The notes below the pieces were generated by a model. It was not told where the DNA came from, made no database searches, and worked only from the letters and a program-made list of their open reading frames with translations. A stretch of DNA of 64,000 nt from Gavia stellata (Eukaryota; Chordata; Aves; Gaviiformes; Gaviidae): positions 10,144,430-10,208,429 of the forward strand of contig NC_082595.1 in NCBI RefSeq assembly GCF_030936135.1, given 5' to 3'. Positions within the stretch are counted from its first letter, which is position 1. Each line of letters opens with the position of its first letter. Shown piece by piece: positions 1 through 11,892 of the stretch. The position numbers and the translations under genes were made by a program.

Positions 1-3000
1 TCAATGAGGAATTTGATTCTGCTGGTTTCATAGGTCAAACTTCCCCTACACTGGATCCACTCAGTGAATCCTGTTGGCCATATAGGCATGACAAGACTAA
101 TAGTGCATTCCAGCAGCACCGAACTCACCGTTTACATGTGGTCAGCTTGTTCAAAGGCAGTATGTTTTTCACACCCTAGGTTTTTTGAAACAGTTGGGTA
201 TGCACCACATTTTCTGAGGATTTATGTACTGGTTAAATGGTTATCCCAACAGTTAGGATTTGAAGAAAATCTTGCCAAGTGTATTTGTAGACTCTAAATC
301 ATTTCAGCTAGTGACACCCATCTATAAGGCAAGTGAAGTGAGGGAATAAACATGCTCCAAGGTCATTTACTTAGTAGACTTTCACTTGGAGAACCAAGCT
401 GAAGGCTACTGACAGAGCTATGGCTATGATAAAGAAAGTTAATGTCTGTTCCAAATAGCCTGCTTTTTACATTAGTTACCCATTTCCAATGTGAAATTTT
501 GCTTGACACTTATGCATGGCAACTAAATCTCAGAGGTAAATGGACAAAACCTCTGGATCTTAGGACCCAGGTTTATCTGTATTTACCATTGCAAAGTGTT
601 CAGCAACCAGCTGTCAAAGACAGGCAATACAGACTTATAAAACTAAGGAGATCATCTCATTTCAGCTCCCACAGCAATCACCACATACTAGTACAAGGGT
701 AGATTACATATAAACTATGCCATACAAGAAAAGAACCTAACCCTGATAACTCTGCATGGATATAGATAGATTACTCCGCTTAGCAAAGAGTTGGGATGGC
801 TGAGCTTTACACTGCAGGCTGATATTTTCAAGTGTAGAAATGTGCAGTTAGGCACCTAAATAAATAGCCTGATTTTCAGAAGTGCCAAATATCAGTAAGT
901 TAGAATGAGAGCTACTGCATTCATCTTCAAATATCCTGCCCTACGTCCATATATTTTGGCCATTTAATAAGTACATCATGTTTTTCCACAGAAGTCCATA
1001 GTCCTAAACTACCTATATCAAACAAATCTTTGCTTAAACAGGTTCAAGCACTGAACAAATAACCAACTCCGTCATTGCTAGCAAATCATTGCTATTTTAA
1101 AAGAGCCTCTTGCTTTTTGAAATAACAGATACCAACTCATATACTAAATGCATATACTAATTAACACTTTGTACTGCAATATTTTAGGTAAATGTTTAAC
1201 ATATCAGTTGAACATGTTTCAGCCGATGTGTGACATGTGCATGGAAAATACAGTATCATTCCAACATGGGGTTTTTCCACTTGCCTTTTTTTTCAATTTT
1301 GTAGTACGCAAAGAGTTACTGAAATAGCTGGCCATACAACATCTGGGAGACAAAAAACACACACAGGAAAATACAGCAGAAGGGGAAGATTCATGAAAAC
1401 AGGAAACATTAAGAGGAGAGTGAAAATATGTCAAAACAAAGGAGGTAATAGACTGTCAGGACGAATGAGTTCACCAATCGGCAGAAGTTCCTCAAGAGCC
1501 TTCAGAGACCAGCAAGGTGACGTATGCCACTCCTGACACAAAAGGACAGCAACCTTTTTAACCTCCATTTTGCACACACACAAAGTATGGTGGTCTGCCC
1601 ATAGATGTGCTAGTTCCACTCAGAAAGACTGTCTCCATTTTCCAAGCCTGTGCCTTACTCTGATAGGAAACACCAGCATTTAAAGAACACTGCTAATAGC
1701 AAATGCCGATGCTTATGGCCACAGGTGCCCAGCGTAGGTGCTTAGACCTAGTTAAAGCATCATTCACAAATGTGCACATTGCAAAGGACTTTTTGCTCCA
1801 ACTGTGCCCGTAGCCTTTTCACCAATGTTTGCTCAAATAGCCTTTTATTTGCCCAGAGCTTTGCCAGTGCTCCTGTGTTTCCAGGCAGACTAGAGTATTC
1901 ATTTGCATCCTTCATCTTCCCTTGTGTTTCCATTCAGAACAGTTCAGTCACTCACTCAAATGCTATCAATAATATTCTGTGCATTGGGATAGCTAGTTTC
2001 ACAACAGAATAAAAAATGGTAAATACCAAAATGAGCAGCCCTCAGACTGGGCACTGTTCACCCAAGCTGCTCGGGCAATGTTTCAGTGACAAATACAAGT
2101 GTAGAAATCAGGACACGGTGCAACATGAGGAGCTGTGAAAGCAAAGGCCATGCTGCAAGAGATTACACAGACTTTAAAGCCTGTCAAAGCAAAGCTCCCC
2201 CTGCCTTTCTGAGGGGACCCTCAGATAGAGGGAGCCTTTGTAAGACATCACCAGCTCTTGAATCTCTATAACTTTAGACAGAAAAGCAGCCAGGTATTGT
2301 CTATACAAAGACAAGTTCCTTGTGTGGATTTTCTCAGTCTTCTTATCACAAAACAATCTAGGAGGATTTCGACTGAGAAGATGAGGTATCGCAATGCTTT
2401 GTAACAAACTAAACCCCAGCCTGTGAGAAATGAAGGTTCTGAGGACAATTTTAAAAAAAAAAAGCCAACAAAAAAAAAAAGTTCACTGTAGCCTCACCCA
2501 TTGGCTTTCTTTATCACTTGCTGCAGATATGTGGGCTCTCCCCATTTCGCTGTGAATATTTCCCTCAGACACAAAGGCCATTTAGATGTGTAACTCCTGT
2601 TGACTTTCAAAAGAGAGGTAAGAACTTAAATGCATTTGTGCCTTCAGAAATCTCCCCCTAGTGACACAGCAGTAAAATTAAGTCTCCAAGACTTGCAATA
2701 AAATGCATTCACCAGTGCCCTATGAAACACCCAAAATAAAATCACACTTACACATGGGAATGAAAGCAGTTCACAAAGCAGGGTGGTACTTTTGCTTTTC
2801 CAGTGGGCCCAGCCCTTCTCTCTCTTCACTGAGAGGAAGGAGGAGATGCTCCCACTGCAGGATTTGCACCCCCAGGGCAGGGGGATCCCTTGGATGGGCC
2901 CCGTTGCTCCCCAGGGGTGTGATGCTCCTTCCCCTCCCACCCAGGAAGAGGAGCAGGGAAACCTTGGGACCAAAGCCACAGCAGGCCATGGGCACCACGG

Positions 3001-4930
3001 AAGGGCTGCAGGGAGGATGAGGAGGATGAGACAGCCACCAGAGGCTGTGCAGCAGGGATTCTGGCCAAAAATTTCCATCAGCTTCAGTCCCAAAAGTAAA
3101 ATTGCTATCTGAGGGGCGCAACATCTTCATGAACCTGTATCAACACATGGCCTCTAAAAAGACTACAAGAGGCATCTCAAGCTCCCTGTGATGGCTGCCC
3201 CAAGGGGCAATGCAAACGGAGGTTAAACTCCAGCTTCAGCAAGAGGTGCGTCTCCAGCGTGTCTCCTCATCTCACATGTCTCCAAGAAGACAAGACATTC
3301 AGGGGGTTGCAGCTCTGATGCTGAAAATTGTGAGCTTGAGCTCTCCCTCCAGGCTTGCAACTGCACTGCCATACTCATGGGTGTTCTGTTTTACTTTGAA
3401 AAAAATGTTAACACCTTCTACAGACTCCAGTTTTGGCCTCAAAAGTTACCCAAAAAGCCTACGTTGTGCACTCAAGATCTAAATATGATTGCAGAGTAAA
3501 GCAGCATTCCTGGTCATCTGTCAGGCTGCAACAGATGTTGGGCCAAAAGGGAAATGAATACAGACCCTAAAAGTTCATTGTAATCCAGGACCACATCATA
3601 TTACGTAAAGACCTGCCCCTCTCTGACCACAGATCCCCACAATAATCAGGCAAAGAAGGAATACCCCAACTCCCCCAGCTGAAAGACCTATAGCAGCTGC
3701 CATGGCTGTCCTTTACACATGCACACAGCAACACGCACTTCAGACCCAGCAATCAGAAAGTATGTGTGACCCCTGCTCCAGCCCCCGTGAGTGAGCAGTA
3801 CCGCAGAGCGGCACTGTGCTCAGCAGGACACCTGGAAAGTGCATCCCTAACCGCACATCTCATTTTTTAAAAGTTAACGTTAAACATATTACCTGAAAGG
3901 CAGCTCTTCCACAAAGTGTTGATCATTCGCAACAACAATGAAATTAGGAAACGTAGAGGGGTTTTTGAAAAAAAAAAAAAAAAAAGCCACTTAATTGCAT
4001 ACAGTGCTGCATGACTTCACAGAGCAAAGCTTTTCTTTAAGATCTTAAGACCACCCACAAGCATAACACATGGCCTGGAACCTGAAGAGAATATCTGAAC
4101 AGGGGTCTCAGCATAAGGAGGGGAGGCAGGCAGTTTTGCTTGGGCATATGCAAATGTTTGTTTCTATGGGATCAAATAAAAATTAACTATTTGTTGTGTC
4201 TGGTTGTCATTTGTCAGAGTTGGGGCTGCTTGGTAAAAAAGGGAGAAATAAACCTTCAAAACCTGTGACACAGGAGGATTATTTGTCTGTGCAAGGCTTT
4301 AGTCACGGTTTTTGGTGGTTTATGTATGGATGTTGTGCGGGAATAGGACAACAAGGGCTTTGTTCAACTTGATCATCTCATCAAACAAGGCTAAAAGAAT
4401 AAAAGTTGGGATGCAAGACTAAATGGATATGATCTGAATGCATATTTGTGTTACATCTAATACAACTAGCATCATAGATGAACAAGATCAAATAAATGGT
4501 AAAACCTGACAAAGAGAAGAATAGATGGTGTGTGGAGCCATCTGTTTTGGAGGACACCCAAATCTGTCTGAATCAGGAAGGCCAAACTACCAGCTATTCT
4601 AAGATCCTCCATTCCAAGAGTGGCCTAATACGCAACTACACAATCAGCTTCTCTCACCATCACTTTGGCTGCAACTTTTTTGTGCAATTAAGTAATTTAT
4701 TCCTTTCTTCATCCTCCTGATTCTAATGAATCCAAGCCACAAACAAGCCCCAGTTGCTCCTATTCAAGGAGTCTGATTGCATCTGGCAGTAATTGCTGAA
4801 AATCCTGAAGAGGAAACAGGGAAGGAAAGCATATTGTTTGTGGGGGTAATAGGTGAAGACCTGCCTCTCTTGACCTATAATACATTAGTGTCAGTGAACA
4901 TTTGGCAGCCTTCAGATGATTAGCAATGAA
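1..4930. other. Gene-free intergenic DNA, left end
   Basis: No coding region is supported. A GC-rich patch at about 2770-3060 has overlapping ORFs on both strands (up to 149 codons) with no domain, which is what open GC-rich DNA produces by chance. An A18 tract lies at 3968-3985 and a repeat remnant at 845-895. Given RPS6KC1 to the right, this is read as part of the interval between RPS6KC1 and PROX1. Confidence 0.6.
845..895 (+). repeat. Possible ancient amniote repeat remnant
   Basis: AGTTAGGCACCTAAATAAAT followed by GCCTGATTTTCAGAAGTGCC resembles the TTAGGCACCTAAATA and CCTGATTTTCAGAGGTGC segments recurrent in archosaur and turtle repeats of the MIR/CORE-SINE type. Only about 50 bases are recognisable. 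Confidence 0.35.
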
Positions 4931-4959
4931 GATGAATCAAGCAAAAAAAGAGGTAGAAA

Positions 4960-5180
4960 TCTGCCTCATCTGAATCGCCAGAACTGCATAAATTTGCATG
5001 TTGATTAGCTGTTCTTTTGTCTGTGTTCCTAATTATTATGACACATTATGTCTTCATCATGCAAGATTCTGATCTGTCTTGTTCAAAATGCATGTAGAAA
5101 AAAGTGCTGTTTATTGATTCAACATGTAACTTTAATTTTTATGTTTGCTTTAATTAAATACATATTTGATTGCCTTTGAC
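4960..5180. promoter_or_regulatory. Candidate conserved non-coding element
   Basis: AT-rich block free of repeats and dense in homeodomain and related words: TTGATTAGCT near 5000, CCTAATTATTATGAC near 5029, TTTATTGATTCAACATG near 5110 and TTTAATTAAATACA near 5150. The texture is that of deeply conserved developmental enhancers. Inference only. Confidence 0.35.
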
Positions 5181-5555
5181 TGGTGTCTCACATTTTTTTA
5201 ACTCTTATTTACTTCCTCCTGTTGACAAACAAACAAACAGGTAACCTTCCTTTACTCTCAGATCCCTTGCTGATTAAAATCCTCCCCACCCCCATCCTCG
5301 TCTTCGCTCACAACAACCTTTGCTTCCTTGTTAGAGCAAAGATTACAAAAAAAAAAAGTCCTTAGGTAACAAATGAGTGGTGAAGCATGAGATCTACAGC
5401 ACTGAGCAGGATTGCAAGGACCTTAACGATGTTAACAATAGCAAAGAAGTGCATGTACTACAGGGTCAAGGTAATTTTCTTTTACCATAGATTCATTAGC
5501 AATAAGACCAGTAAAGCACCTAGATATGCAGACCTGATTCGCAGGATTAATTACA

Positions 5556-5616
5556 GTGGGCCAGATCCTGCCCACACATTTTTCCATGGACTTTCATGGT
5601 AGCAAGATTAAACTCC
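5556..5616 (+). repeat. Ancient amniote repeat remnant (same family)
   Basis: GTGGGCCAGATCCTGCCCAC followed by CCATGGACTTTCATGG and TAGCAAGATTAAACTCC matches the GGGCCAGATCCTGC ... CATTGACTTCAATGG ... AGGATTAAGCCC arrangement of the same old repeat family as at 27192-27263. It is short and diverged. Confidence 0.45.
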
Positions 5617-5759
5617 AAAGTTCCCATCCCCAGAGGAGTGAAGTCCCCACCATCTCATTGACTCGCCTATCTGGTTCCAACAATCAGGACATTTTTTCTG
5701 TTTCTGGGAACAGGGAAACTTGAAATGGACTTTTCTTCCTACAAGATTTGCTCGAGTGG

Positions 5760-6580
5760 CTATAAGCAGCCAAATCAAATCAAAGCCAAATCAAAAAATA
5801 ACATGTAATCATTTCTTGCTTTGACCTAAAACAAGTTTCCAGAAGTTTTTCTTTGTAAAAAAAGAAAGCTTTAGCAAAAAAAAATTTGACAAATTATGAT
5901 AACATTTTAGCAAAACATTTTTTCACTCCAAAACAACATAGTTTAATGTATATTTTATCTCTTTCATTTTATCTTTTTAAATAAAATTGAAGTAATTTTG
6001 AAAATTAAACCATATTTTAAGTTGAGAAATCTAAGTATTTCATTGTAGAACACGTTGGAATGTTTAGAAATGCTGAAATGAAACAGGTTATTTTTTAATT
6101 TTTTTACCATTTTTCCCCAAATTGAAACAATACACTAAAAGCAGCACAAATTGATGACTCATTTTGTTTGACAGAAAACTGCATGTTTTAACCAAGAACT
6201 CAGTTTCAGATTAAATATTTGACCCTCTCCTCTGCCTGCTAATATTAGTTTTTACCTTCATTACATATATGCTTATTATGAACTCTGACCTGTTTGTAGT
6301 GGGGCAAACAATAATTCACTGGAATTTTTGTTTGTTAAATAAAAATAAACACAGTCAGTGTTGTAATTTGGAAAACTAAATAGCTCACAGAACTTTGCAA
6401 ATAATTCTTCAGATTATGGGTCAAATATGAGGATCATCAACTTTGACTAACTTCCTCTAAACATAAAAATTAGGTCTTTTTTTTTTTTTCTAAAATGTAC
6501 TGCTTTGAGAAAAGTAGTGAACAGCCTATTAAATTTTCTCTAACGGCAATAGGAACATGCCAGTCAGTGTACAGATGTTA
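5760..6580. other. AT-rich gene-free stretch
   Basis: Very AT-rich, with A and T runs up to about 12, and no ORF or repeat recognised. Several AAAT/ATTTT words give it low complexity. Nothing functional can be supported. Confidence 0.5.
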
Positions 6581-6810
6581 ATCAAAACTGTGCTAATAAA
6601 GATGCCTGAGGGTGAAAAAACCTGTATATTCAAGCAATTGATTTAGCTGTTATTTTTTTACCATTGTACCCTTGCCAAACCAAACGAGATTTGAAACAAC
6701 AATGCCTGCCGTTTTTCACTGTTAATGGCACATGATTGGCTGCAAGTGTAATCAGTTGCTTGGTTCCCACTAATCATCTTGAAACACAGGTAAATGTAAA
6801 TCCGTATTTG
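6580..6810. promoter_or_regulatory. Candidate conserved non-coding element with paired SOX-like sites
   Basis: The block contains CCATTGT at 6661-6667 and ACAATG at 6699-6704, two SOX-type HMG-box words in opposite orientation about 35 bases apart. It also has CAATTGATTTAGC upstream, and TGATTGGCTGCAAGTGTAAT and CACTAATCATC downstream. No repeat or ORF explains it. Enhancer status is inferred. Confidence 0.35.
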
Positions 6811-6899
6811 TAAGAATATAAAAACATAATTAACACGTAGCTACAGAAAAAACTACTGGAACATAAAGACTTAAAGGCCTTGACATAAACCCACAAGGC

Positions 6900-8030
6900 A
6901 GGAAGGAAAAAGTTGTTGCACATTCAGGCTATTCATGTTTATTTTCCTTAAGTGCCAAGAGCATTTGATCCCAACCTAGCAATATATAGTAACCACCACG
7001 GTGGACCTCCATTACAGTATTGACATCCAGAAGTAACCAAGGAGCCAAAAGAATTCTCACACGTGGACATAAATAATCATAGGGAGCTAAATCGGGGCAG
7101 CTAATAGACTTTCTCTTTTCTGTAACTCTCTTCCCAAGGCACTTCAGCACACACTGATCTGCACAGAGGCATGACGGCTCTGGGCTCACCCAGCCTCCGC
7201 AGCAGCCGAGCTCAGCTGGAGTCGGCTGGGTGTGCTGCAACTCAGGGCAAAGCAGAATGGACAAGCAGGTCCCACTGGTGTGGGTGATGTAGTGCAAGCC
7301 AGCACACCTCGCCTCTGCCTTGGCAGCACTGACCTGAGGATGGGGCACCCACTGTTACCAGCACCACGCTGGGGCCAGGACCACCACTACATGCTGCCAT
7401 CACCAGTATCAGTACATACATCTACTGCGAGTGTTATAGCTGACTCCTGGTTTTCATTCATCGCAGGAGAGATCGTACTGATGAATGGATGTGATGTCAT
7501 CCCCTCCCATGGTCCTTCCCTACAACTTAATTAACAGGAGGGACCTGGCACTTCCTCATAAGTGGAACTCAACTCAGCTTCATTACAGATCCAAAGACCA
7601 AATAGTTATATATTCTATAAATGCTTTCCATTCCCTCCTCCCCATCCTGTGAAAAAGAGAGGGCATTCTTTTACATCTGGCCAAACTTATCTTCATCTTA
7701 AAATCCTAGAAAGTGTTCTCACCCAGCTGATCAGAGGACCAGGCATTTACCAATGTGTTGACAGGACAGGGCTTCTGGCTGCACCTCAGAACTCCCTCTG
7801 TTTCAGTATCCATTTGTCCCGGATTTAACCTGGTGACACTGTCTGGCTTCCTCATGCTGCCATCTGTCCAGGATTGCTCCAGAGCCCAACCCAGAAGGCT
7901 GAAGTCTTGAAAGAGGGAAGCTGGGGGGACACCAACCGAGAATCACCAACATGTAGGAAATTGAGTGTCACCCAGTCTTGAAGAAATCCACCCTGCAGAC
8001 ATGAGTTCTTCCTAACTAACATCCCACAGG
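6900..8030. other. Gene-free stretch left of the LINE relic
   Basis: A GC-rich patch at about 7140-7400 has chance ORFs on both strands with no domain. A short translated match to the LINE (LKILESVLTQL, about 7698-7730) could be an earlier part of the same element displaced by later insertions, but this is weak. Confidence 0.4.
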
Positions 8031-9090
8031 CTTCCCAGTTCCCAAGAAAGATCCTACAGCTGCTACCCAAAGGGCAGGTTGCACTAAACCTGCTAGAAGT
8101 GAGTCTTTTAGATCTGGCATGGTCTGGATTCAAGCCAGGAAGTGGAATGGGAGCTATTCAAGTGGCATTGATGGATGATGTCCTCCTGTCAGTAGGGAAA
8201 AGGCAGACATCCATCCTCATCCTCCTTGACTTCAGCATTAACCATGCAATATTTCTATCTTGCCTGATGGGTGGCAGAAGTCCAGGGTAATGTACTAAAA
8301 TTATTTTGAGTCATTCCTGCTGGGACACACCCCATGACTTATGAAAAAACAGTATCTCCAGCACTACACTCCTCTCTCCTACGGACTCCTGATCTGTATT
8401 CTTTGCCGTGCTTCTCTATGTCTACAGAGAGCAGCTAGGTGATATGGCATGGACTGAATTGCCAGAAACAGGCAGATGAAATACAGCTATACCTAAATTT
8501 CTTTGTATATACACACACTGCTACCGCCAACATGGCAGTGGAAGAATAGCAGCTGGTTAAATCCAAGCAAAACAGAGGTAAGACAGATGGGAGACAGGAA
8601 AGCGTCTTTAAGAGCTTGTCATTTGAGTGCACTAAGCCTGGCATGAGGGTGCATTTCCACAATTGGTGTGTTTATTTCATAATTTAGGAGTGCTCTTGGA
8701 TTTGCTACTGATGCTAAGTTTTCCCATAGCAGGCTCTGCAAGTAACACTTCTATTCTCTTTCATTGGCCAGGAGGCTCTCTGCCACCCTGGCAGGTGATG
8801 ACCTTGTATCTGTTATTCATGGCTGTGTCACTTCTCAGCTGGACTATAGTCATTTGAAATATGCAAGCACGCAGCATTCATGCTTAGAAAACTTCATTTA
8901 CTGCTGCAATGCATCTCTTCGGTGACAAAGGCGTATCAAACCTGGCATTGGGCCTGGCACCAGCCTCCCATGGAATTCGTAATTGAGTTCATGGTCTTCG
9001 TTCTTATCCTCCTCATCACATCTAATACTTTGTATAAAGCTGCAGCGAAGGAAACGTTTGACAGATTCACTCTGCTAGCCCTATGAGCTC
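8030..9090 (+). mobile_element. Degraded L2/L3-like LINE, reverse transcriptase fragment
   Basis: Translation in shifting frames of the plus strand gives, in the correct order, blocks of a non-LTR reverse transcriptase of the L2/L3 type. These are WSGFKPGSG (8120-8146), a VALMDDVLL...ILILLDFS block (8161-8235, equivalent to the first catalytic Asp region), ADEIQLYLNF (8472-8501, the relic of the catalytic YADD motif), WLNPSKTEV (8554-8580), NLGVLLD (8681-8701), VTSQLDY (8827-8847) and WHQPPMEFVIEF (about 8957-8992). Frameshifts and stops separate the blocks, so it is dead. It does not resemble CR1, the LINE that dominates bird genomes, so it probably predates the archosaur radiation. Endonuclease and 3' tail were not found. 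Confidence 0.75.
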
Positions 9091-9099
9091 TCTGCAGAA

Positions 9100-11180
9100 A
9101 GAATCATACACATCTGTCCAGAGGCTGAGGGCTGTGGATTGAACATCTTCAGGGAATGCAAACTTTCACCAAACTTCCCCTCCATCATAAGGCATATTTC
9201 TCTGACTTGCATAAATAATAACATCAGAAACACAAAACCAAAATGCTCCATTACATCCACTTCTCCCTTGGCAGGAAGGTGGGAGAGAGAATCGGTTTGT
9301 GACTGATGCACGGCTACAAGGCTCTATAATGAGTGGGTCTATAATGGGTGCAGGGAGCTGGCTATTATGGGGATGAGCCCCGTGAGCTCACTCACCACCA
9401 GCTCACTAGTGACCTCAGCCACCAACAGCCCTTTCCTAGGCCTCTCTCCCTGTAAAAATCTCCTTGTTTTGCTGCATGATCCCATCAGAAGGGTCTGACA
9501 AACAGTGCAGGGTCTCTTCCTGGAGGACTTTTTCCATAATGCCTGTTCGCCATGACAGACCCTCACTCTGCAGGTAGCACCAGTCCCACCAGCAAAGCCA
9601 AAGCCCGGTCAGCATGGTACGGTTGGCTTGGCATGGCCCTGGCACCGGCTGCGCTCTGCCTCCCGGGGCAAGGTGGCTACCCCAGGGCGAGCCGACATGC
9701 AAGGCACACACTCGGGTCAGCAGTCCATATTGGACTGGATCTGACCAGAAAGAAACCAAATCTGTCTCACTCAGATACTAAAGTACATTCATTGTCTCTA
9801 TTTTTATTGTGTATATTTTGTCCCTGTTCAAATAAGGAATTTGCATTAATTCTATACCTTGCCAGCTCCTCAGTATGCATATTATTATAGTTGTTTAAAC
9901 TGAGAGTTTATACATTCTTCTCAGCATAGTAAATGTGGTTTTAAAAGATGTTGGCAGGTCATTTGGCCTTTAAAATCATGTGTTCTTCTCTGGAGTATGA
10001 ACCTCAGTCCAAGTAAGACTTTCTTTAATTGATTTTTCAAGTGCTGCAGTATTTTTAAAGCATTATTGTAAATGCCATCTTCAAATAGTGAGCTATCTCT
10101 GAGTCCTGCAATCTGAAAAGATTACAGCGGACGATGGTAAGATAGGTCATGCTACCAGGAAGCACATGCAAATTATTTACCATATAAAAACTGGGAAATA
10201 TAATGAAGATCTGCATAAGGGATGAAAGCAATTTGCCTAAGAGCAGTGTTTGCTGAAATTCACACTGATACATTATTGTGGCAAGAGTCACTTGTTAGAG
10301 GCTTCCTTACCCATAGCTAACTTACTTACAGGTCGCTCATAATGTGGCTATTCCTAAATATGTCTATATCTGGGGAATTGAGTGTTGTATTGCACCTAAT
10401 TTTTTGCTGCAAGTACTCTTTATCTTCAGGAAAGTTTGGCGCTTGTTCCATACTCAGATTTCTACCAATATAATCGTCAGTTACAGGTATTTCTTTTTCC
10501 AGTGTATTCAAACTAGCACAACTCCTAACGTACACCAGAATAAAAGTATTTATACAGTACAGCTCTACTTGCCTTGATTCTGTACTTGCAGTAAGAAATC
10601 ACTAACATAAGGCATCTTTCTATCAGCTGAATTGCACCCACTCAGTGGAGGTTGTGTTAATTTTAATCAGGCCTGCGTGGTCTAAGACAGGTTAAGCAAA
10701 GCTTGCTTAAAGTGACTGCAGCTACCTGCTTGTGATCTTCCTTGGGGAGAGGGATCACCAAAGCTACCACCAGCATCTGTGACACAGGTCTGCTGTGAAA
10801 ACTGAAGGAGAAGCAGGTACTCTCTGCAAAAGAAGTTGGCAGAGAAGCTAAAAGTCACAACAGGTTGTGCTCAACCATGCACATTTTCCAACTCTGACAG
10901 CCTTTCTAAGATTTTGGTGAACGGATTTTTTTTTTTTTAAAGTTCAGGTTAGCTGGAGCATTTTCAACTCTTTTTGTTAGTGTGACTCGCTGAAATTTCA
11001 AAATCAAATGAAAGGAAAAAAAAGGACCTTTCCTCGCAAAGGTAGCAAGACTCAGGTGAAACTTTTGAAAGAAGGAGTTGGCCATAAATTTTGCCAGATA
11101 TGATCTATCCACTCAAAAGAAGAAAGGGCAGGGTCTGGGGGAAATGGCGTTTCCTGACCTTCCCGTATTCCTGCATAAGG
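9100..11180. other. Gene-free stretch between LINE relic and CpG island
   Basis: No coding region is supported. The ORF at 9552-9890 and its antisense partners are chance ORFs in a GC-richer patch (9550-9720). The first 150 bases may be the eroded 3' end of the LINE. Nothing else is recognised. Confidence 0.5.
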
Positions 11181-11587
11181 GCCTTACCCAGCTTTACCCT
11201 CCGTCAGGCTGCCGAAATCGCGCCCCCTCCCACTCTTCTTCTCCCGAAGCTTGAAACAGATCAGAGAATATGCAGCTGCTTCATTCTCACTATAATCATC
11301 ATTATTTTGTTCCCGAGCCGAGGTGAGACCTCCGAAAACGCCTGGTGTAGGCCGTGCCCCCCCGCCCCCGGCCCTGAGGCGGCCGGAGGGGCCCTCACCT
11401 CCGCCAAGAGCCCTGGCCCCCGTGGGGTGGAGACAAGCCAGCGGGTTCACCCGCACCCACCCTCCTTTTCTGAACTTCTGCAAGGAAAGGGAAAAACACA
11501 AACCTGAAATTACCTCAGGAGCCAAACGAGCATTAATGCCGCAGGGAGCTGTGTGGACATCAGCCGTTACGGCTTTAAACATGGACC

Positions 11588-11601
11588 CTGGCAGGGGGCA
11601 G
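11588..11601 (+). promoter_or_regulatory. CTCF-like motif, plus orientation
   Basis: CTGGCAGGGGGCAG agrees with 12 of 14 positions of the CTCF core CCASYAGRKGGCRS, including the full AGGGGGC centre. Motif match only. Confidence 0.4.
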
Positions 11602-11765
11602 CGAAAACGCTCTGAGGGACAGAGTTACAGGCAGAAATATATACCGATAAGCGTTTGGCAAATTCCTTGAAAGTGGAGATTTTGGGGGGCACTTCAGCTT
11701 TTCTCCTCTCGGGGGTCCTGGGCGGCCCTGGCGGGAGGGTTACCTGAGCCTGAGCGGGCCCCAGC

Positions 11766-11779
11766 GTGCCCCCTGGGCG
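11766..11779 (-). promoter_or_regulatory. CTCF-like motif, minus orientation
   Basis: The minus strand reads CGCCCAGGGGGCAC, 12 of 14 positions of the CTCF core CCASYAGRKGGCRS. With the plus-strand site at 11588 it forms a convergent pair 165 bases apart. Motif match only. Confidence 0.4.
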
Positions 11780-11787
11780 GGAGGGAG

Positions 11788-11892
11788 ATGGCGGCGGCAC
11801 GGCTCCTGCTTCGGCAGCGGGGCGTCCCTGAGAGAAACACCGCTTTTGGGTACAGATTATTGTCCCTCGTATTCCTTTGTTTGCCATTGTAA
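11788..11892 (+). other. Small ORF in CpG island, 34 codons
   Basis: An ATG in a GAGATGGCG context (purine at -3, G at +4) opens 34 codons, starting MAAARLLLRQRGVPERN and ending LLSLVFLCLPL, before TAA. The Ala/Arg-rich start and Leu-rich end resemble a signal-anchor or mitochondrial leader. It could be the first exon of a longer product, an upstream ORF of a non-coding RNA, or chance. No homology is recognised. Confidence 0.15.

Larger units (their letters stand above)
11190..11830. promoter_or_regulatory. CpG-rich island
   Basis: A sharp rise in GC and CpG over the surrounding AT-rich DNA, with clusters such as GAGGCGGCCGGAG (around 11375), GCAGCGAAAACGCTC (11600) and GATGGCGGCGGCACGG (11787). 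It ends abruptly at about 11830 next to an AT-rich conserved-looking block. In a gene desert such an island often marks the promoter of a long non-coding RNA or an insulator. No transcript is proven. Two CTCF-like motifs and a small ORF inside it are listed separately. Confidence 0.5.

Noticed and set aside
2644..3093. 149-codon minus-strand ORF
   Set aside because: GC-rich patch with competing ORFs in several frames and no domain.
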